Part shown: piece after piece, positions 38,618 to 52,844 of the stretch
How the letters are laid out: the number at the start of each line of letters is the position of its first letter
Numbering within the stretch: position 1 is the first letter of the stretch
Origin: Sebastes aleutianus
Lineage: Eukaryota; Chordata; Actinopteri; Perciformes; Sebastidae
Assembly (NCBI GenBank): GCA_916700875.1
Contig: CAKAKS010000067.1
Coordinates: 9,017,591 to 9,081,590, forward strand
Length of the DNA stretch: 64,000 nt
Direction: 5' to 3'
Program-made: the position numbers and the translations under genes
Notes under the pieces: generated by a model
What the model saw: only the letters and a program-made list of their open reading frames with translations
What the model was told of the DNA's origin: nothing
Database searches by the model: none

Positions 38618-41600
38618 GTGTTTACTCCGGGGTGGGAGGATTCAGGGGAGGATCTCCGACTTCCAGCCGGGGACAGCAGCCTCTGTATCAACAAAAGCAA
38701 CGCTGTGTGCTGAGGTGATCCCCAAAACATGTTGAATGGAAAACTGCAACAATTAAAATGGAGACTAACTGTGGCTCTAAAAACAAAGCAAAACGAAACC
38801 ACTAGATATTGATTGTTTTTGAAACGCCACAAGCCAGAATACGCTTTTGGGGGTCAAGGTATTTTACAATTTGTAATAAGAAACCTCTCAGTCTTCAAAA
38901 ATTCTTGAAGGTTTTTGGAAGGACTAAATGCGGCCCACATGCCTAACTCCACGTGTCCTGCTGTGAAGAGCACTGGCAGGCACATAACTTGATTTATTAA
39001 CAGCTGGAGTCCATGCCCTCATCATGCCTCAGTGTTGTTTTGTTCATCTTACACAGACAGTCTTAAAGATAGAGCTGATCTGAAATGTTTTGTTGTCTCC
39101 GATAGAGCGCCATAGGTGTGATTATTACCGTGTAGACTCCACAAACGAGAACAACATCTTGATTCAATATCATTTGGTATTACCGCTTATAATGCAGAAT
39201 GATACACTATTCAAGTAGGGAATTTTGTTTTTTGAATGCCAAAGGGTAATTCATCCTCGCTAATGAGCAGTGGGTTTGAATGACTATGGAATTACAATAT
39301 AAAGCCAAATCAAACTTTGCCAAGTAACAAAAACCACTTCGGAAACAAAGAGTTGTTGGATCGGAACGATGTTGACTCAAAACAGCGGTAAATCTGGACT
39401 TGGAAATGTTATTTCTACCCTCGCTTTCATAGAAGTCCGGAGCATCAAGGGTCACTGAATGCAACACGCTCTTCAAACTCTTTAAAATCTAGATTAAAGG
39501 TCCGAGTAGCGGAAATGTGAAGGAAGTGAGGAAGTCACAAGATCCAAGTGAGGATAACTAATGATAAAAGACCACTAAGGCAAATTCAACATTTCAAAAC
39601 CGCTCTGCTACTTTGTTGTGTCATGTGTGGCAGAGTTGAGGAGCGGCTCAGTAATCAGCTGACAGTTGATGGCTGCACAGCTAACCTTTGCTTCTCGTAA
39701 CCCCCATATGAAACAGGAACTATGGTAGGAGGGGAGGAAAGGAGCATCTTAGCACCATAGAAATGGAGGAAGAATACGTTCAGTCACTGGTGACAGGCAC
39801 TCTTCACAGGGCCACACAACAGCCCACACAGTAGCCTTGTGTGTGGCCCTCACCATGGACTGGCACATACATTATGCATTCAGAACGCTGTATTCACAAC
39901 TCATTTAGTGTCCTGGATTACTGCTAGTATACAGGAGTGGCTGAAGATTGTACCAATGTAGCTTCATCATGTTGACTATAAGATTCAGCTAAAGACAAAG
40001 TCTTTTAAATGTAATCATCTGTCACACTTTCAAATAACACATGCTGTGCTGCTCTATTGCTGAATAATCTTGTGTAATAGATTCAACCTCTCAGGTCATG
40101 AAAGCTTTTACATTTGCTGTCAGAAACAGCTGGTGTTGGTAAGTTTTTAACAGCAAAAATCCTCAGGCACACAGGAAGTAGGGATGGATTCAAATCTAGT
40201 ATTGAATCCACTTATCAAATCACTTATAGGGTTTACCTTAAACATTTGCAAGTAACTGCAGGCTAAAATAACCACGACTCAAAGATGTCTAATCCCATTT
40301 TGTTGGCTGACACGGCAGAAACGCAAATTAACCTAATGAATGTTCACAACCTACAACCTAAAAATAAGAAGCTGCTACCTCTATGTTTTCCATTGCTCTT
40401 TGCTAATAAAAAACAGTGAGGAGAGTAATCAGTAAATCTAAGGATCTAATAAAAAGAGGAACTCAGCACTTGGCATGAAAAAAAAGAATGTTGGAAATAA
40501 TTTACTTTAATTTTTTTAATTCAATTTGATGAGTATACTGAAAGCAGCAGAACTGAGTTCACTTTAATATCTGTTTATGTTTTGCAAGTCATATCGTTAT
40601 TGCGATATTCAACAACGTTATCGCATATCGTATACTGTCCTCATATCGTGATGCCCCAACTCAAACCTTTCTTAGTTTATTTTGGATAAAAAGTACAACA
40701 CGTTTCAGCCATAAGTCATCATTGCTGAATAAACTAAGAAATACCCTTTACATGTGAGTGCCAGTGATTTGTTTCGTCCGTTCTTACTACAACTGGGCAC
40801 CCGATACTGTTCAAGATTTGGAGCCGTGCTCGCCGCTACTTTCTACTTTATCAAACTCAAACCTTGGCTACAGAAAATGCAAAACAACTCCACAACCATG
40901 ACCACTTTAGTGTCAAAGATGTCATCAAATTTATCTCTCAGATTACCACATTAATCTCAGCTTTTCACTCAACTGTCACCTGATGGAAAGCAGATGTTTT
41001 TATCAGTTGTACTTGTAGATAAAATCTGATATTCTCAGTGATGCGACCTCTAAGGAGGGACAAGGAGAACCCATCTATCTAGTTGTCTTCCTCCAGAAAC
41101 AAACTTTCTGTTCTCTCAGAAGAACAATTGCATCATTAATACCAGACGCCCATTTCTTCTCTCCAATATAAATCAAAGGAACCCACAGTTAATCAAACCC
41201 GCTGTGTGCCATTAAATAAAACCAATTTAACAAGAAATCAAATCACATTCAGACAGACTGCTGAGACAACCCATCGCAGTGGATATTCAAGTCCATGCTA
41301 AAAGCTAGTCAGAGGTTTATCAGTATATGTAGCTACATTACATAATTGATCACTGACACTAAATGCTGTGCTGCTGCCTCATGCATGCAAACTTCCATTT
41401 TAAAGGTCCATTTGTGATTGTAATACATACGGTTGGAGAGTGGCCTGAGCACATGGACTCACACACGCGCGGGAGGATGAGAGATGGGATTGCCATCTGT
41501 GCTGAGTGCCATTAGCCGGAGTACACCACAGCTGGGCCCATCCCTGTCACCCCTGCCCCCACACCCATAACCCCCCTGGGGGCTTATGGAGGTTACACAG

Positions 41601-42544
41601 AGGCGAATGGTTGGCGTTTTTTGACACGTCCAGGCCCATCCCATCCGAGCTGGCCTGTAGTATATGATGCGACCCCTCTACATGGCTTCAGGGCTGACAG
41701 CTGTCACACAAACCCAACTACTGTAACAGGATACCATGTAGCTGGTCTGGCCACTCAAGTGAGACACCTCTGCTGAGGGGCTGCAGATCCTCAAAGTGCT
41801 TTCAACTATCCTGACTTCAAAACAACAAACATATTGATGTCTTATCATGAACGTGATGTTCTAGTGTAGGCACACTGTGTCCATTTCAAATATTTATTGT
41901 TGTTTAACATTTGGATTTGAGGCATTCAGTGAATACTGAATCTGCCGTGACTTATAATAGATGCAACATTAGCCCTCTGCATGCATAGAGTGACACTATT
42001 AATGGAAACTACTGGTGAGAAGTCTCAATAGTCACAGTCACAAAGTGTCACAATAACAGAGATTAGTAATACTTTTGAAAGAGACTTTGAATAAAATGCC
42101 CCTTCGTATTTCCTGTTTCAATGTTTGTTAATGCCATAGAAATAGAAGAGGAATAGAACGGACATTCACATTCAAATCGACGTAGCAGGATGGTCAGAGT
42201 GGCGGCCATTTCTATGCATACCGCTGCCGTTGCGACCGTTGTAGCTGGCTGACTTCTATATACACTAAACATAGACATATGGCAAGTCATGGACTTACTG
42301 ATGTGAGGTTATGCAGTAACAACTCAGATGGAAAAAAAAGCAGTGGAGTAGTAACGTTATGAAGCGTAGAGAACCAGAGTATATGAGTAATTAATGAATA
42401 GCTTAATACTTAATTAAATGATAAACAACTTAATGCTTCATCCACACTACTTAGTTAGCTTGCTAATTCCACATGCTTTAAAGCTACACTGATTACAGAA
42501 AATGAGCCGGACAGCGGGCTGGTGGCCAGCGGCAGTGCTGGGTC

Positions 42545-42725
42545 TAAAGGCCCTGACACACCAAGCTGACGATCATCTGTCGGACAGTTTGGGGCCGTTG
42601 GTGAGCGTCCGTCGGGGAAAGATATCACTCCGATTGGCTGTTCAGCTTAAACAAATCAGTGCACGAGATGAGAGTTAAAACCAGAAAGACTGGAATGGAC
42701 AGGGCTAAGATTGAACTGGGTTGGA
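42545..42725. repeat. Single end of a CCCTGACACACCAAGC-type repeat
   Basis: AAGGCCCTGACACACCAAGC followed by GTCGGACAGTTT and GCGTCCGTCGG resembles a known fish repeat end. No matching inverted end was seen. Confidence 0.45.
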
Positions 42726-43271
42726 CAGCAGAGGAGGTGGCAACAGTATGAAACAGTCAACATGTCTTTACCTGATTGTCAGTCAACCTAAACTGGTGTA
42801 ACAAGCAACACAAGGAACTCATTGTTAGTCTAATTCTCTAGTGAGACTCCCAATGAAACAAGTGACTGATCTAGCTGACAAGCTACAAGAAAATGATAGA
42901 AATGATCACAAGGTTAATTTTGGCATAAGACATGTACAACATGTTTCTCGATAACATCTCACAGCGTCGCAGTTTAGCCCTGCCCTTAACAATTCAAGGA
43001 ACATAAACAACCCAGATCTGTTTTCTACCTCAGTGGGTTCAGCCAGAATATTATCCAGCTCTGGTGCAGCACACAGTGTAAAGCTAATATTTAATTTATT
43101 GAGCCAACAAACACGATCAACCAATAACACAACCCTCTATAAAACTTCATAACAAGCTACAGAATTTTAAACGTGTGTCGCCATTGACTCAGCAAAACAT
43201 CTAAAGTCTGATGCTTTGGGACATTGTTTTTTGTTATCATTAAAATAGTTGGGATAAAGACACATTTTGTA

Positions 43272-43698
43272 TATACACTTAGTTGCCAGTTTATTAGGTA
43301 CACCTAGCTAAAACTAATGGAGCAATTCATGAGGGTTATAATGTTCAATTTTTGGTGAAAAAACTGTTTTAGAGAGGTGGTGATTCAAGTTTATGGTCAT
43401 TTTGGAGGCTGTAGTTTGTGGTGTTCTTAAACTGTATTGCATTATACAGTGAGGTGTTATTATCCCGTCCTCATTGATATGAATGGGGTGGACACAATAA
43501 TAGAAACACACGTCAGTACAACACAATGCACCACAAAGGACAGCCTCCAAAATGATCAATAAATTGAATCACCACCTCTATAAAACTGCTTGAACACAAA
43601 CTGAACATTATAATCTTCATGAAGGTAGGATTTAATGTTGTATTAAACTGCATTAGTTTTAGCTACCTGTGCCTAATAAACTGGCAACTGAGTGTATA
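43272..43698. mobile_element. MITE with TATACACT(T/C)AGTTGCCAG ends
   Basis: The left end TATACACTTAGTTGCCAGTT and the next bases (ATTAGGTACACCTAGCTAAA) are mirrored at the right end as ATTAGTTTTAGCTACCTGTG then CTAATAAACTGGCAACTGAG plus TGTATA. The length is 427 bp. The inner halves (GGTGGTGATTCAA and TTGAATCACCACCTC) are also inverted, so the whole element is nearly palindromic. Related fragments are at 61751-61803 and 62611-62790. Confidence 0.9.
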
Positions 43699-44567
43699 AG
43701 CCATTCATATCATCCATTGCTAAATTGATGGAGGTTATTTTCTGAGGCGTCCATGAAAACAGCTGAAAGAAATGTGTTTTTGCACATTTTATTTCTTAAT
43801 TTAGTAGCTGTTTCAGAGGCTTTTCATCCAGTCCTCGCATTCATGTTCAAACATCATTTAGTTGAACCCTTATAAACTGAACCAAACTAGACACTGCACA
43901 GCTCAGCAGCAGAAATTGGGGAAGACAGACCGGTCACATGAAGGTGACTTTGAGCTGAGAGCATTTTTGCTGAGGAGGCCATAAATCCCATCAGCGTGCT
44001 GCGTTTACATTCTTAGCATTACTGTCACTAAGGCACTCAGGGACACAACAGACAGACCAGCTAACTTATTGTTATCTCAACTTGACTGTGCACTTCATTA
44101 TTCAACACGATCAGTGCATCTTTGTTGAGGTGCACTCGCTTTAGGCCAGGGATTGGTTTTCTTGAAAGCCTGGCACAAACATCACCACAATGAGTCCGAC
44201 AGGGAGAATACCTGATATACATGTATGCTGGAGTTATCAGCACTCAGTCCAGTCGTACTGCTCCTTTGACAAAAGGGAAAATCCCCTGTTAATGTAAAAG
44301 ATTAGAACTAAATCTAGGAGCTAATAACTTCTTATACAGTGGCTGAGACGGACCAATAGGGATTAAGCATTTTATGAGATTAGCTATAGGTAATCAGCAA
44401 ATCAGTTGTGACTTGAATACGGATAAGAGCATAATGTTAAAATGAGTGTTGACATCAGCTGGGACAAACCTAAACCACACTCACCTTTATAGTTATAGTT
44501 ATTTTGGACAGTGTATGCTCATTGGGAAATACTCCAGCCGAGCCCGAGGGATATATACTATTGAAAT

Positions 44568-44800
44568 AGGGCTGCAACTAATGATTATCACAATTTCCCA
44601 GAGCCCAAGCTGACATATTCAAATAGCTAGTTTTGTAAATCCAGCAGTCCAAAATCCAAATATTTAGTTAAATAGCGTTGAAGACAAAGAAAACTAGCAA
44701 ATACTCACATTTGAGAAGCATGAATCTGTATTTTTTTTACATTTTGGCTTAATAAATGAACAATTAATTGATTAACAAAATAGTAGTCAATTTATGCAAT
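44568..44800. repeat. CGATTAAT-family repeat copy, decayed
   Basis: GGGCTGCAACTAATGATTAT, TTTCCCAGAGCCCAAGCTGA, TATTTAGTTAAA and AACAATTAATTGATTAACAA follow the family order. Confidence 0.65.
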
Positions 44801-45235
44801 GCGGCACCCCGAAGTGAAGCGGCAACGCCCTGAAAGGGTTTATTTCATAACAATGACCTGCTAGCTGTATGTTATCCTGCTTATTACACAGCTAATTTGA
44901 CACAAAAACAATGATTATTTCCTCATTATTTTTCAAGATGCACCTTAAGACCCATTTTTATTCTCTGGCTTTTAATTGTGTTTAAAACGGTTTAAAAATC
45001 AACCTAGGGAATCAGATAAAGACAGAAAAATTATTATTATTAGGTTGAAATTGTGTTTAAAACGGTTTCTATTTTAATCTTGTTTTATTTCTACATATAT
45101 GCACATGTCTCTATGCTTGAATGTGTATGTAGCTTAATTCTGTCTTTGTGAAGCACTTTGGTGCAAAACCTGTTTGCTTCTTAAAATGCTATATAAGGGA
45201 AATAAACTTGAAAACTTGAAACTCAATTCCTCAAT
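44800..45235. repeat. GCGGCACCCCGAAGTGAAGC repeat and LINE-like 3' tail
   Basis: 44802-44900 matches a fish repeat recognised by AACGCCCTGAAAGGG. 45030-45230 has TGTGAAGCACTTTGGTGCAA and AAAATGCTATATAAGGGAAA, a 3' end typical of fish L2/RTE-type LINEs. GTGTTTAAAACGGTTT occurs twice (44978 and 45052). No reverse-transcriptase frame remains. Confidence 0.5.
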
Positions 45236-45689
45236 TCTACGTTTGTTCTTCAATATGTCAGAAAATAGTCAAATGGCCTGAGGTGATGTCATCAATAAGT
45301 TGCTTTGTTTTGTCTGACGAGCCGTCACCCTCATTGACCTTTTTACAGACGAAAACAATGAAAAGAGGCTGCTGCTGTTTATCTTTGAACGACCCCATTG
45401 TGTCTGAGTAGGAAGTTTACTGTGACTTAATCATGTCATTTGTGGTTTCCCTTGTCATATGTGATGTTAGGTGATGTTCTGTTTTAACAGATACCTGACT
45501 ATTATCAAGGGTCTGGGGGGATAGAGGGTGTCGTATGTAAGAGAAATTTGTGATTAAAGCTTGATTTGAACTGACTTTACTGCGGTTTATACCTGTAAAG
45601 CTACACTATTACATAATTTGGGTTTTGCAGATAGATCTTGATCTTCATCATCAATAACAAAGAATGTCAGCAGAATTGTTTAAGTAAAT

Positions 45690-46000
45690 GTGGGTATAAC
45701 TAGTCAACTAATCGATTATGATACTAAACTATTATGATAAGCGATTCATCTTTAAAGTTTCAGGCAAAAATGGCAGAAAAATGCTGTTTTCAGTCTCTCA
45801 AATGTGGAGGTTTCCTGCTTTCCTCTGTTGTATATCATATTCAATTGAATATCTTTGGACTGACAAAACAAGACATTGAAAGACATCACATTGGACTTGG
45901 ACCCTCTGACATTTCATAGACTAAAAACCAAATTAATCTAAAAAACAATCTGTAGATTAATCGATAATGACAATAATCGTTAGTTGCAACCCTTAAATGT
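45690..46000. repeat. CGATTAAT-family copy, one of a tandem pair
   Basis: It runs from AGTCAACTAATCGATTATGA through TTTCAGGCAAAAATGGC to AATCGTTAGTTGCAACCCTT. The same sequence recurs at 46018-46262. Confidence 0.7.
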
Positions 46001-46017
46001 GGAACAGAAAGATAATT

Positions 46018-46262
46018 ATCTCACTACTCTAACAATATCAAAGAATGTCAGCAGTTTTTTTTAAGTAAATGTGAGTATAATTGATGACTAGTCAACTAAT
46101 CGATTATGATACTAAACTATTACAATAAGCGATTAATCATTAAAGTAATTTTTCAGGCAAAAATGGCCTCTTGACATTTCATAGACTAAACAACCAAATG
46201 CATCTAAAAAACAATCTGTAGATTAACCGATAATGACAATAATCGTTAGTTGCAACCCTAAA
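46018..46262. repeat. Second unit of the tandem pair, internally deleted
   Basis: Outer parts match 45655-46000 nearly base for base (AAGAATGTCAGCAG, AACTAATCGATTATGATACT, AACAATCTGTAGATTAA.CGA). About 130 bp between AAAAATGGC and GACATTTCATAGAC are missing. Confidence 0.7.
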
Positions 46263-48029
46263 TGTGGGATAATTATCTCACTATAACACACTGTTAACAG
46301 GTTTAAGTACATCCAGGCTGTGATCAAAAAGGTGCACTCTCATTGAATGAACTATGGAAAGCCTGAAAACAAGGCCCCATGATGTGTCTGCCTTTTCAAT
46401 GCTACTGCAACAACAGCTTACTGTGCATCTCAATTAAATTGTCAAGTCAGGCTCCAGAAGCCATTGCATTTCGTGCTTACAAGGATGTGAGGATGCTAAA
46501 AGAGGATCCAGACCGTGTCATCCTGCCCTTATAACCACGCCTACCGCACTGCAGATCAAAAACACCCAACTATGTCGTCTTAACCTCCCCACAATGTTAC
46601 TGTTTTAATCCATTAACTGTCCTCAAATGTGTCCGTGTGTCCAGTGACTCAGCTGCTGTCCTGTATTAATGTAAAACACGCTGGTTTAAGGCTGGAAAAG
46701 ACGGCTTGTTTTCACCCATTTTCTGCTCTCGAAGCTGGTTAGCTTACTGTACCTTAGAAAGAGGCTTGTTGCTCTGAAATATCCGACTTTTAGCTACAAA
46801 ATAACGCAGCAGGCACACATTCAGCATAAAAAACACACCAACATGTCGCTTTAATGTTACGCAATGCAAAAAGCCACGTCCGCTCGACTTGTTCCGCCTG
46901 ACTGAATACAGTAGAAGTGTATTTTAATGTTAATTATCTGGGTTGTTGTTGTGGTCAGACGAAACCTGAAAATATGGCAAGAAAATGATATAATTCCGCT
47001 ACCTGTACAAACCAACAAACCAATGCACCTCTTAATAGATTGTCTTAAGTGTAAGTATAAGAAGAGAAAAGGTTTATTACCAGGTAAAAACCGTCCTCGT
47101 TCAGCTGGTTGGTTTATGCGAGTCTCATTCGTGGAGTGGTCTTCTGTTTCCTGACAGTAGCGGTGCTACTCTGCTGCAGTTCACCCTCTCCACCATGCAG
47201 CCTATCAGCCTATCACAGACCACTACAGGCAGCCGACGGACGGAGGAGAATTGTGGGATGTCAGGACAAACCGGGGCATTATTTTAACAGCACACACCCA
47301 CAACCACATGCACACACATGCATGCACACAGAGCATGGCAATTAATGGCACGAGGTTTATTGTTTTACTGGGAAAGAGATAATTAAATGAAACTGAATCG
47401 GTGGTAGAATGTAATAACAAGGTACAGATACTGTACTCAAGTACAGTTTTCAGATACTTGTACTTTATTATATTACTGAAAAGACCAAGATGTTTCAGTG
47501 CAAGTGAAATGTGTGTCTGCAGGCATAAATACTTTTCAAACTGTATTAAGAAATCTCATGCACAATTTTATGTGCCAGCTTAATCACTCTGAGAATGACA
47601 TAATCTTGCGGTTGTCTGACATCAGATTTAGCACTACACGGTACCAATCACAGCTGTGGAGGCACTGGTATAATTCTTTATATGTAAGGCATTGATGTAT
47701 GTATATATCTTTTAATCATGACTTTTTTTTATAGTGCTTCCTGTATTGTTGTTTTTTTTACTTTTTTCTTAACTGGACCTTGAGTCTGAAATAAAGTTTG
47801 AATTTAATTGATTTTACTTGAATAATTCTTCTTTACGCTGCTGCATATGGATGAATTTGTCTCATTCATACAGCTATGCCCAGCTTACAATGCACCACTA
47901 GAGCAGAAACAAGGAGTCGATTGATCGATTAGTTGATGCAAAATAATTGGTCACTGTTTTAATAATTGATTCATTCATTTTTTAAGCAAAAAATTACTAT
48001 TAAATTAAATTCTATGTTAATATACTATA

Positions 48030-48340
48030 TACTAGGGCTGTCCAGAATACCATTTTGGGGCTTTGAAGCTTCAGTGAGAAATATTCGAAGATAAACGAAG
48101 CTTCGCGGCGCAAGCAAGGCTTATGGAAAAGGGGCTGGGTCACGGGCGGACATGGGTCTTGGGGTATGGGGTATAAAACATGCGCAGTGTAACTGAAGCT
48201 GCAGTCGAGCGTTGCGATTGGCTCAATTTCTGCGAGTGCAGGCCAGATTTTACTGCGCATGTGTTATACCCCCAAAGATATAATGCGTTGATGACGCGTG
48301 ACCCAGCCTCCTTTCCATAGGTCTTGGGCGCAAGCAGGCT
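48030..48340. repeat. GGGCTGTCC...CGAAGCTTC repeat
   Basis: It starts AGGGCTGTCCAGAATACCAT, with repeated GAAGCTTC words, and closes near GTGACCCAGCC. GGGTCACGGGC (48138) and GCGTGACCCAGC (48295) are inverse. It resembles a hAT-type MITE of fish; the body is GC-richer than its surroundings. Confidence 0.5.
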
Positions 48341-48789
48341 GACATGTCACCCGTTTCAGAGCCCGGGACAGCGCCGCTGCCGCACTACTGTACACACAGG
48401 CACCTCTACACACAACAAATAGCGATATCCGTCTGAGAATAACTAATAATAATTAATGTTTATTATATACTATTATATGCATTAATACTGTAATTTTAGT
48501 TTTGACCAATTTGTTGCTGCATTAAAAAGGTTTACACCTGAATTGTAATTCCTGATCATTTTTAAGATGTTTTTACCAAGTTGTTGATGTACGAGTTACT
48601 ATTGTAATAATAAATAACAATTCAATAAATTAGTATCTATGTTTTTATTTGTTACATTTTGTTTTACAAAGTTAGGAAAGCAGTGTTTAAGTCAAGCCTG
48701 ATGTTGCCTTACACATAAATTAATGATATCAGTCACTTCCACACAGTGAGGCATACAAACACTGGTATCACAATGGTACTCGGTATCAG

Positions 48790-48885
48790 CCGATACCCAT
48801 TTTATAGACCAAACAACTAAACGATTAATCGAAAAAATAATCGACAATAAAAATAATCGTTAGTTACAGCACTAAATTCCTAAAA
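48790..48885. repeat. CGATTAAT-family fragment
   Basis: TATAGACCAAACAACTAAAC, GATTAATCGAAAAAATAATC and ATCGTTAGTTACAGCACTA, the reverse orientation of the family end. Confidence 0.6.
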
Positions 48886-50621
48886 ATTCAAAAAAGTAAG
48901 CTGGATCGAGATTGCAGCGTATATATTTTCAAACAATGCTACATTAAAAAAAACAAAGAAAACCAATTTAAATCATTTTCACAATCACATTTTCAGACCA
49001 TCACTGTCTACATAAAATTCATAAAAAAAATTTGATTATCCATCACCGAAATATTTCAGTAGTTTGCAACTTTTTTGACTTATTTTCGAGGGAAATGTTC
49101 TACTTTTTTTTAGTTCCCTGGATTTATCTAACCACTGTGTTACTTTGCAGATTCAAATTTTACACACAGAAGCTTTGATGAGCTAATAAAATGATGCATT
49201 GCTGTAGATACAGCTACTCCAACAGTATATAAAGTAGTTCAAAAGAAGCTAACCCTGGACCAGCCACAACATAAAAATGCTTCTCAAAGACTCACTGACT
49301 GCTTGCACCCAGTCTGGATCACTTTATAATATTCTCCAAATTGAAAAACATAATCCAAAACATATTAAAACAAGACAATATGGTGAGCACATGAACACAC
49401 ACATCTGCTGCCCTCCTCGAGGTACACACATGTGGTTGTGCGTGCACAAATACAGACATAAAAGCAAGTTTTTAATTAGTGTCTGGGTTGTTCCCTCTGG
49501 GGATTTGAGGGTTTTCGCCTCCCGCCTCCCAGTGGGAACTTGACCCAACTCGGTCACCCATTTGACTTTTATTTCATCTAATTGCTTTCATGCTCAAAGT
49601 AGTACAACGCATGCCAACACTTTACTGTACACTATGCAAATGTAAACACACAGTCATGCACATTAAGGCTTCAGAGAATTTTATGCTGCACATGAATTCC
49701 CTAAATAGTGGCAGACACATAGCGGGCATGCTTTGCAGATAGTAGAGGGTAAATGTAATAACACACACAGAGCAACTCTTGTGTACAGCAGCCAGACAGC
49801 TGGCTCTTCATTCAGCCTCTAGCTAATTGTAACACAGCTCATAAAACAACCTCAACAGCAACAATGAAGGTTTTACATTGAAGACGTATAATTCACATTA
49901 CAATCCGAGGCGAGTGAGCTACATCACATGCAAGTTTAAATTCCTAAAAAACACCAACTTCACAAGCAACCATCAGTATAAGGAGAGCGAGGTTTAGAGC
50001 TGCAGTAGCTTAACAATAGATGTAACAAAATATTCCTGCAACCCTCGATGCTGCGGGGAGGAATAATAGCCGAAGAGGGCTGTCGGAGGATCGTTTTTTC
50101 ACAATGACACTGTAATAACTCATGGCGGAGTCTAATGTGAAAGCTCCAGTAACCATAAAAGATGTGTTTTTACTTAGGTGGCAATATACAGCTTCAACAG
50201 TCATTATGGTAAAAGCTGTTGCGACCATTTAATACTAATTTTTCTCATGCTGTAATTTCTCCAAACAGGTTCTTTCACTTCCCCCTTCATTTCTTCTTTT
50301 TAAAGCACGACGTTGTTGTATGATAAACCACAATATGTCTCTCTGAGAGTACACATTGTACATTAAGCAGTGACAACTAACTGGGATGTCTGTTCTCTCT
50401 GCACAGCCAAACAATAGTTATCCACATTTAGAGCAGGTGGAGTCTGGCACAGTATCGTCGTGACCAGACTGATCGTCTGAGACATTGCTCATCACGGCCC
50501 GTCTGGCCAGTGGGTGGTGACTGAGCGCCTGTAATGCAATGCAGTAAACAATCTTGAATTGGAAATGAAAGATGAGCTTGTCTCCAAAAGGAAAAATATC
50601 AGTGCTCACATACTGGCATTG

Positions 50622-51856
50622 TTAAAGGAACAGTCTGTAGAAATGAAATGGAATATAATATTCATAACTATGTTTTCATTAGTGTATAATCACCTGAAAC
50701 TAAGAATCGTTGTGTTTTCTTTAGCTTAGAATGAGCCCTTCATATCTACATAGGGAGCTGGTCCTCTTCACAGAGTCCGCCATGTTTCTACAGTAGCCCA
50801 GAAAGGACAAACCAAACACTGGCTTCAGAGAGAGCTTTTTGTGTTTTTACTAGCGCTGTCAATTGATTAGAATATTTGATCGCGATTAATCACAATTATC
50901 AACATTATCTGTTTGAAATGTACCTTAAAGGGAGATCTGTCAAGTATTTAATACTCTTATCAACATGGGAGTGGGCAAATATGCTTGCTTTTTGCAAATA
51001 TATGTATATATTTATATAAATATTGTCCAGAAACCCTCACAGGTACTGCATTTAGCATAAAAAATATGCTCAAATCATAACATGGCAAACTGCAGCCCAA
51101 CAGACAACAACAGCTGTCAGTGTGTCAGTGTGCTGATTTGACTATGACTTGCACCAAACTGCATGTGATTATCATAAAGTGGGCATGTCTGTAAAGGGGA
51201 GACTCGTGGGTACCCATAGAACCCATTTTCATTCACATATCTTGAGGTCATAAAATGGCCATGACAGTTTTTCCTTGCCAAAATTTAGTGCAAGTTATGA
51301 GCGTTACTTAGCCTCCTTCTTGTATTTTTCAACATGAACCTTATGTTCCCATGTTTTTGTGTCTAACTGACTAATAGCAACAACAATTTCTGAAATTGGT
51401 CCAGTATTGAGGGAGACCGCTGTAGACGACAGTTGCTTATGAGCTGCAATGTAATCCTATTGGGGCAAGCTGGCACCGTCATTTACGTCCACTAAAAGTG
51501 CTTGTTTTTGCCATAACAGCCTCTGATTGTTATTATAAGTGTCTGACATTATGGAAAGAGTCTCGCTCAAGGAGAGGTGACGTGTTGCCGTTAGACAACG
51601 GTGGAATAGTGGAATATATCCATGGTGGAAACGCGAGTTCCAGCCGGGAAGAGTTTGTTGTATTGGAGTACAGAAAGCGTAGCTTAGTGTTATCTATGAG
51701 ATTCTCAATGTCATGGCTGAATATTAAGATGATTTCGACAATGCGTTATCCCTCAATACTTGACAAATTTCAGAAATTGTTGTCCCCCATTAGTCACTTA
51801 GACACAAAAACATGGAAATGGGGTCCAGGTTGAAAAATACACAAGTTACCCTTTAA
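50622..51856. mobile_element. Composite element, TTAAAGGAACAGTCTGTAG end, with nested insertion
   Basis: The left part (50622-50850) carries TTAAAGGAACAGTCTGTAGA and CCGCCATGTTTCTACAGTAG, a common fish MITE. At about 50853 a second repeat begins, GCTGTCAATTGATTAGAATA followed by GATCGCGATTAATCACA, and runs to beyond GGCATGTCTGTAAAGGGGAG. The right side ends CAAGTTACCCTTTAAG, a possible third element. Boundaries inside are approximate. Confidence 0.55.
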
Positions 51857-52844
51857 GTCTTACAGATAACTGAAGCCTTAAGGAAATAATTGCAGTAAAA
51901 AGATTCCAGAAATTCAAAAATCAGGCCAACACCTCTATAGAGATATGTGAGTTCCTACTGTCTATGAGTTCTCACTCTCTGTATGTATAGTGACTTGCAG
52001 ATAAGTGTGAGTGCAAATCTATGACTCCTCAGAGCCTCCAGAGCAGCCCTTGGTCAGCAGAATGATTAATTCCACACAAGACAGACAACATGTGATCTCT
52101 GGACTCTACTTAGCTTATGTGGCTGCTTAACGCTTCACTTTTTTTCTGCTGCGTACAGACACTTAGTTCCTGTGCAGCTCATCTGACCTTGAACTCGGTT
52201 AGCCTTGAATTTCAATGTCTTTTCTCTCAAGTATTAATATAACTGGGGAGCACAAGGTTATGTTTTCCTTCTCACTCACAATTAGCTAGCAATACTGCCA
52301 CTGTCTCTTTTATTTTACATGATTAAAATCTTACAGGAAGGAAGTTGCATTATACTGATCTCCTGCTTACACAGCAATTTGGCACTTAATGATTAAAGTT
52401 AAATTCAAGGATGTAAAATGAATGTATTTCAAATTAGTAGTTTATGTAAAAAAGTAATTCTGTAAGGTCAAGTTTGGGGGGGAATACATCAAATTTGAAT
52501 CTGTAAATCCTGGTGTGTATTAATATGTATATACTCAGTCTCTAAATTCAGTAACCTTGTGAACCTCATTACAGCAATCCAATTTACAGTGCCGCGGTCA
52601 GAACAAGCAAGCTGGCACTTAATCAATGCAAAGTTATATTGAAGCATGTCCCTTACAATTCATGGCAAATCACCCCTGTGATCTAATTAAAGAAAAACAA
52701 GTCCAGGCATTCCTCACCATCCTCGGGGTCTGGAGGAAAATAATTGCAGGTCAAAAAGATCTCTGCCCAAATGTAGAATTACATTTCCATTTTGTCTTTG
52801 GGCTTTTGCACACAGAGACAGCACAACTATGGAGTCATAGGAGC

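Noticed and set aside
47085..47160. Possible alternative 5' exon on the minus strand ending ACCTG|GTAATA
   Set aside because: Only a weak donor; no promoter signal or conserved sequence to support it.
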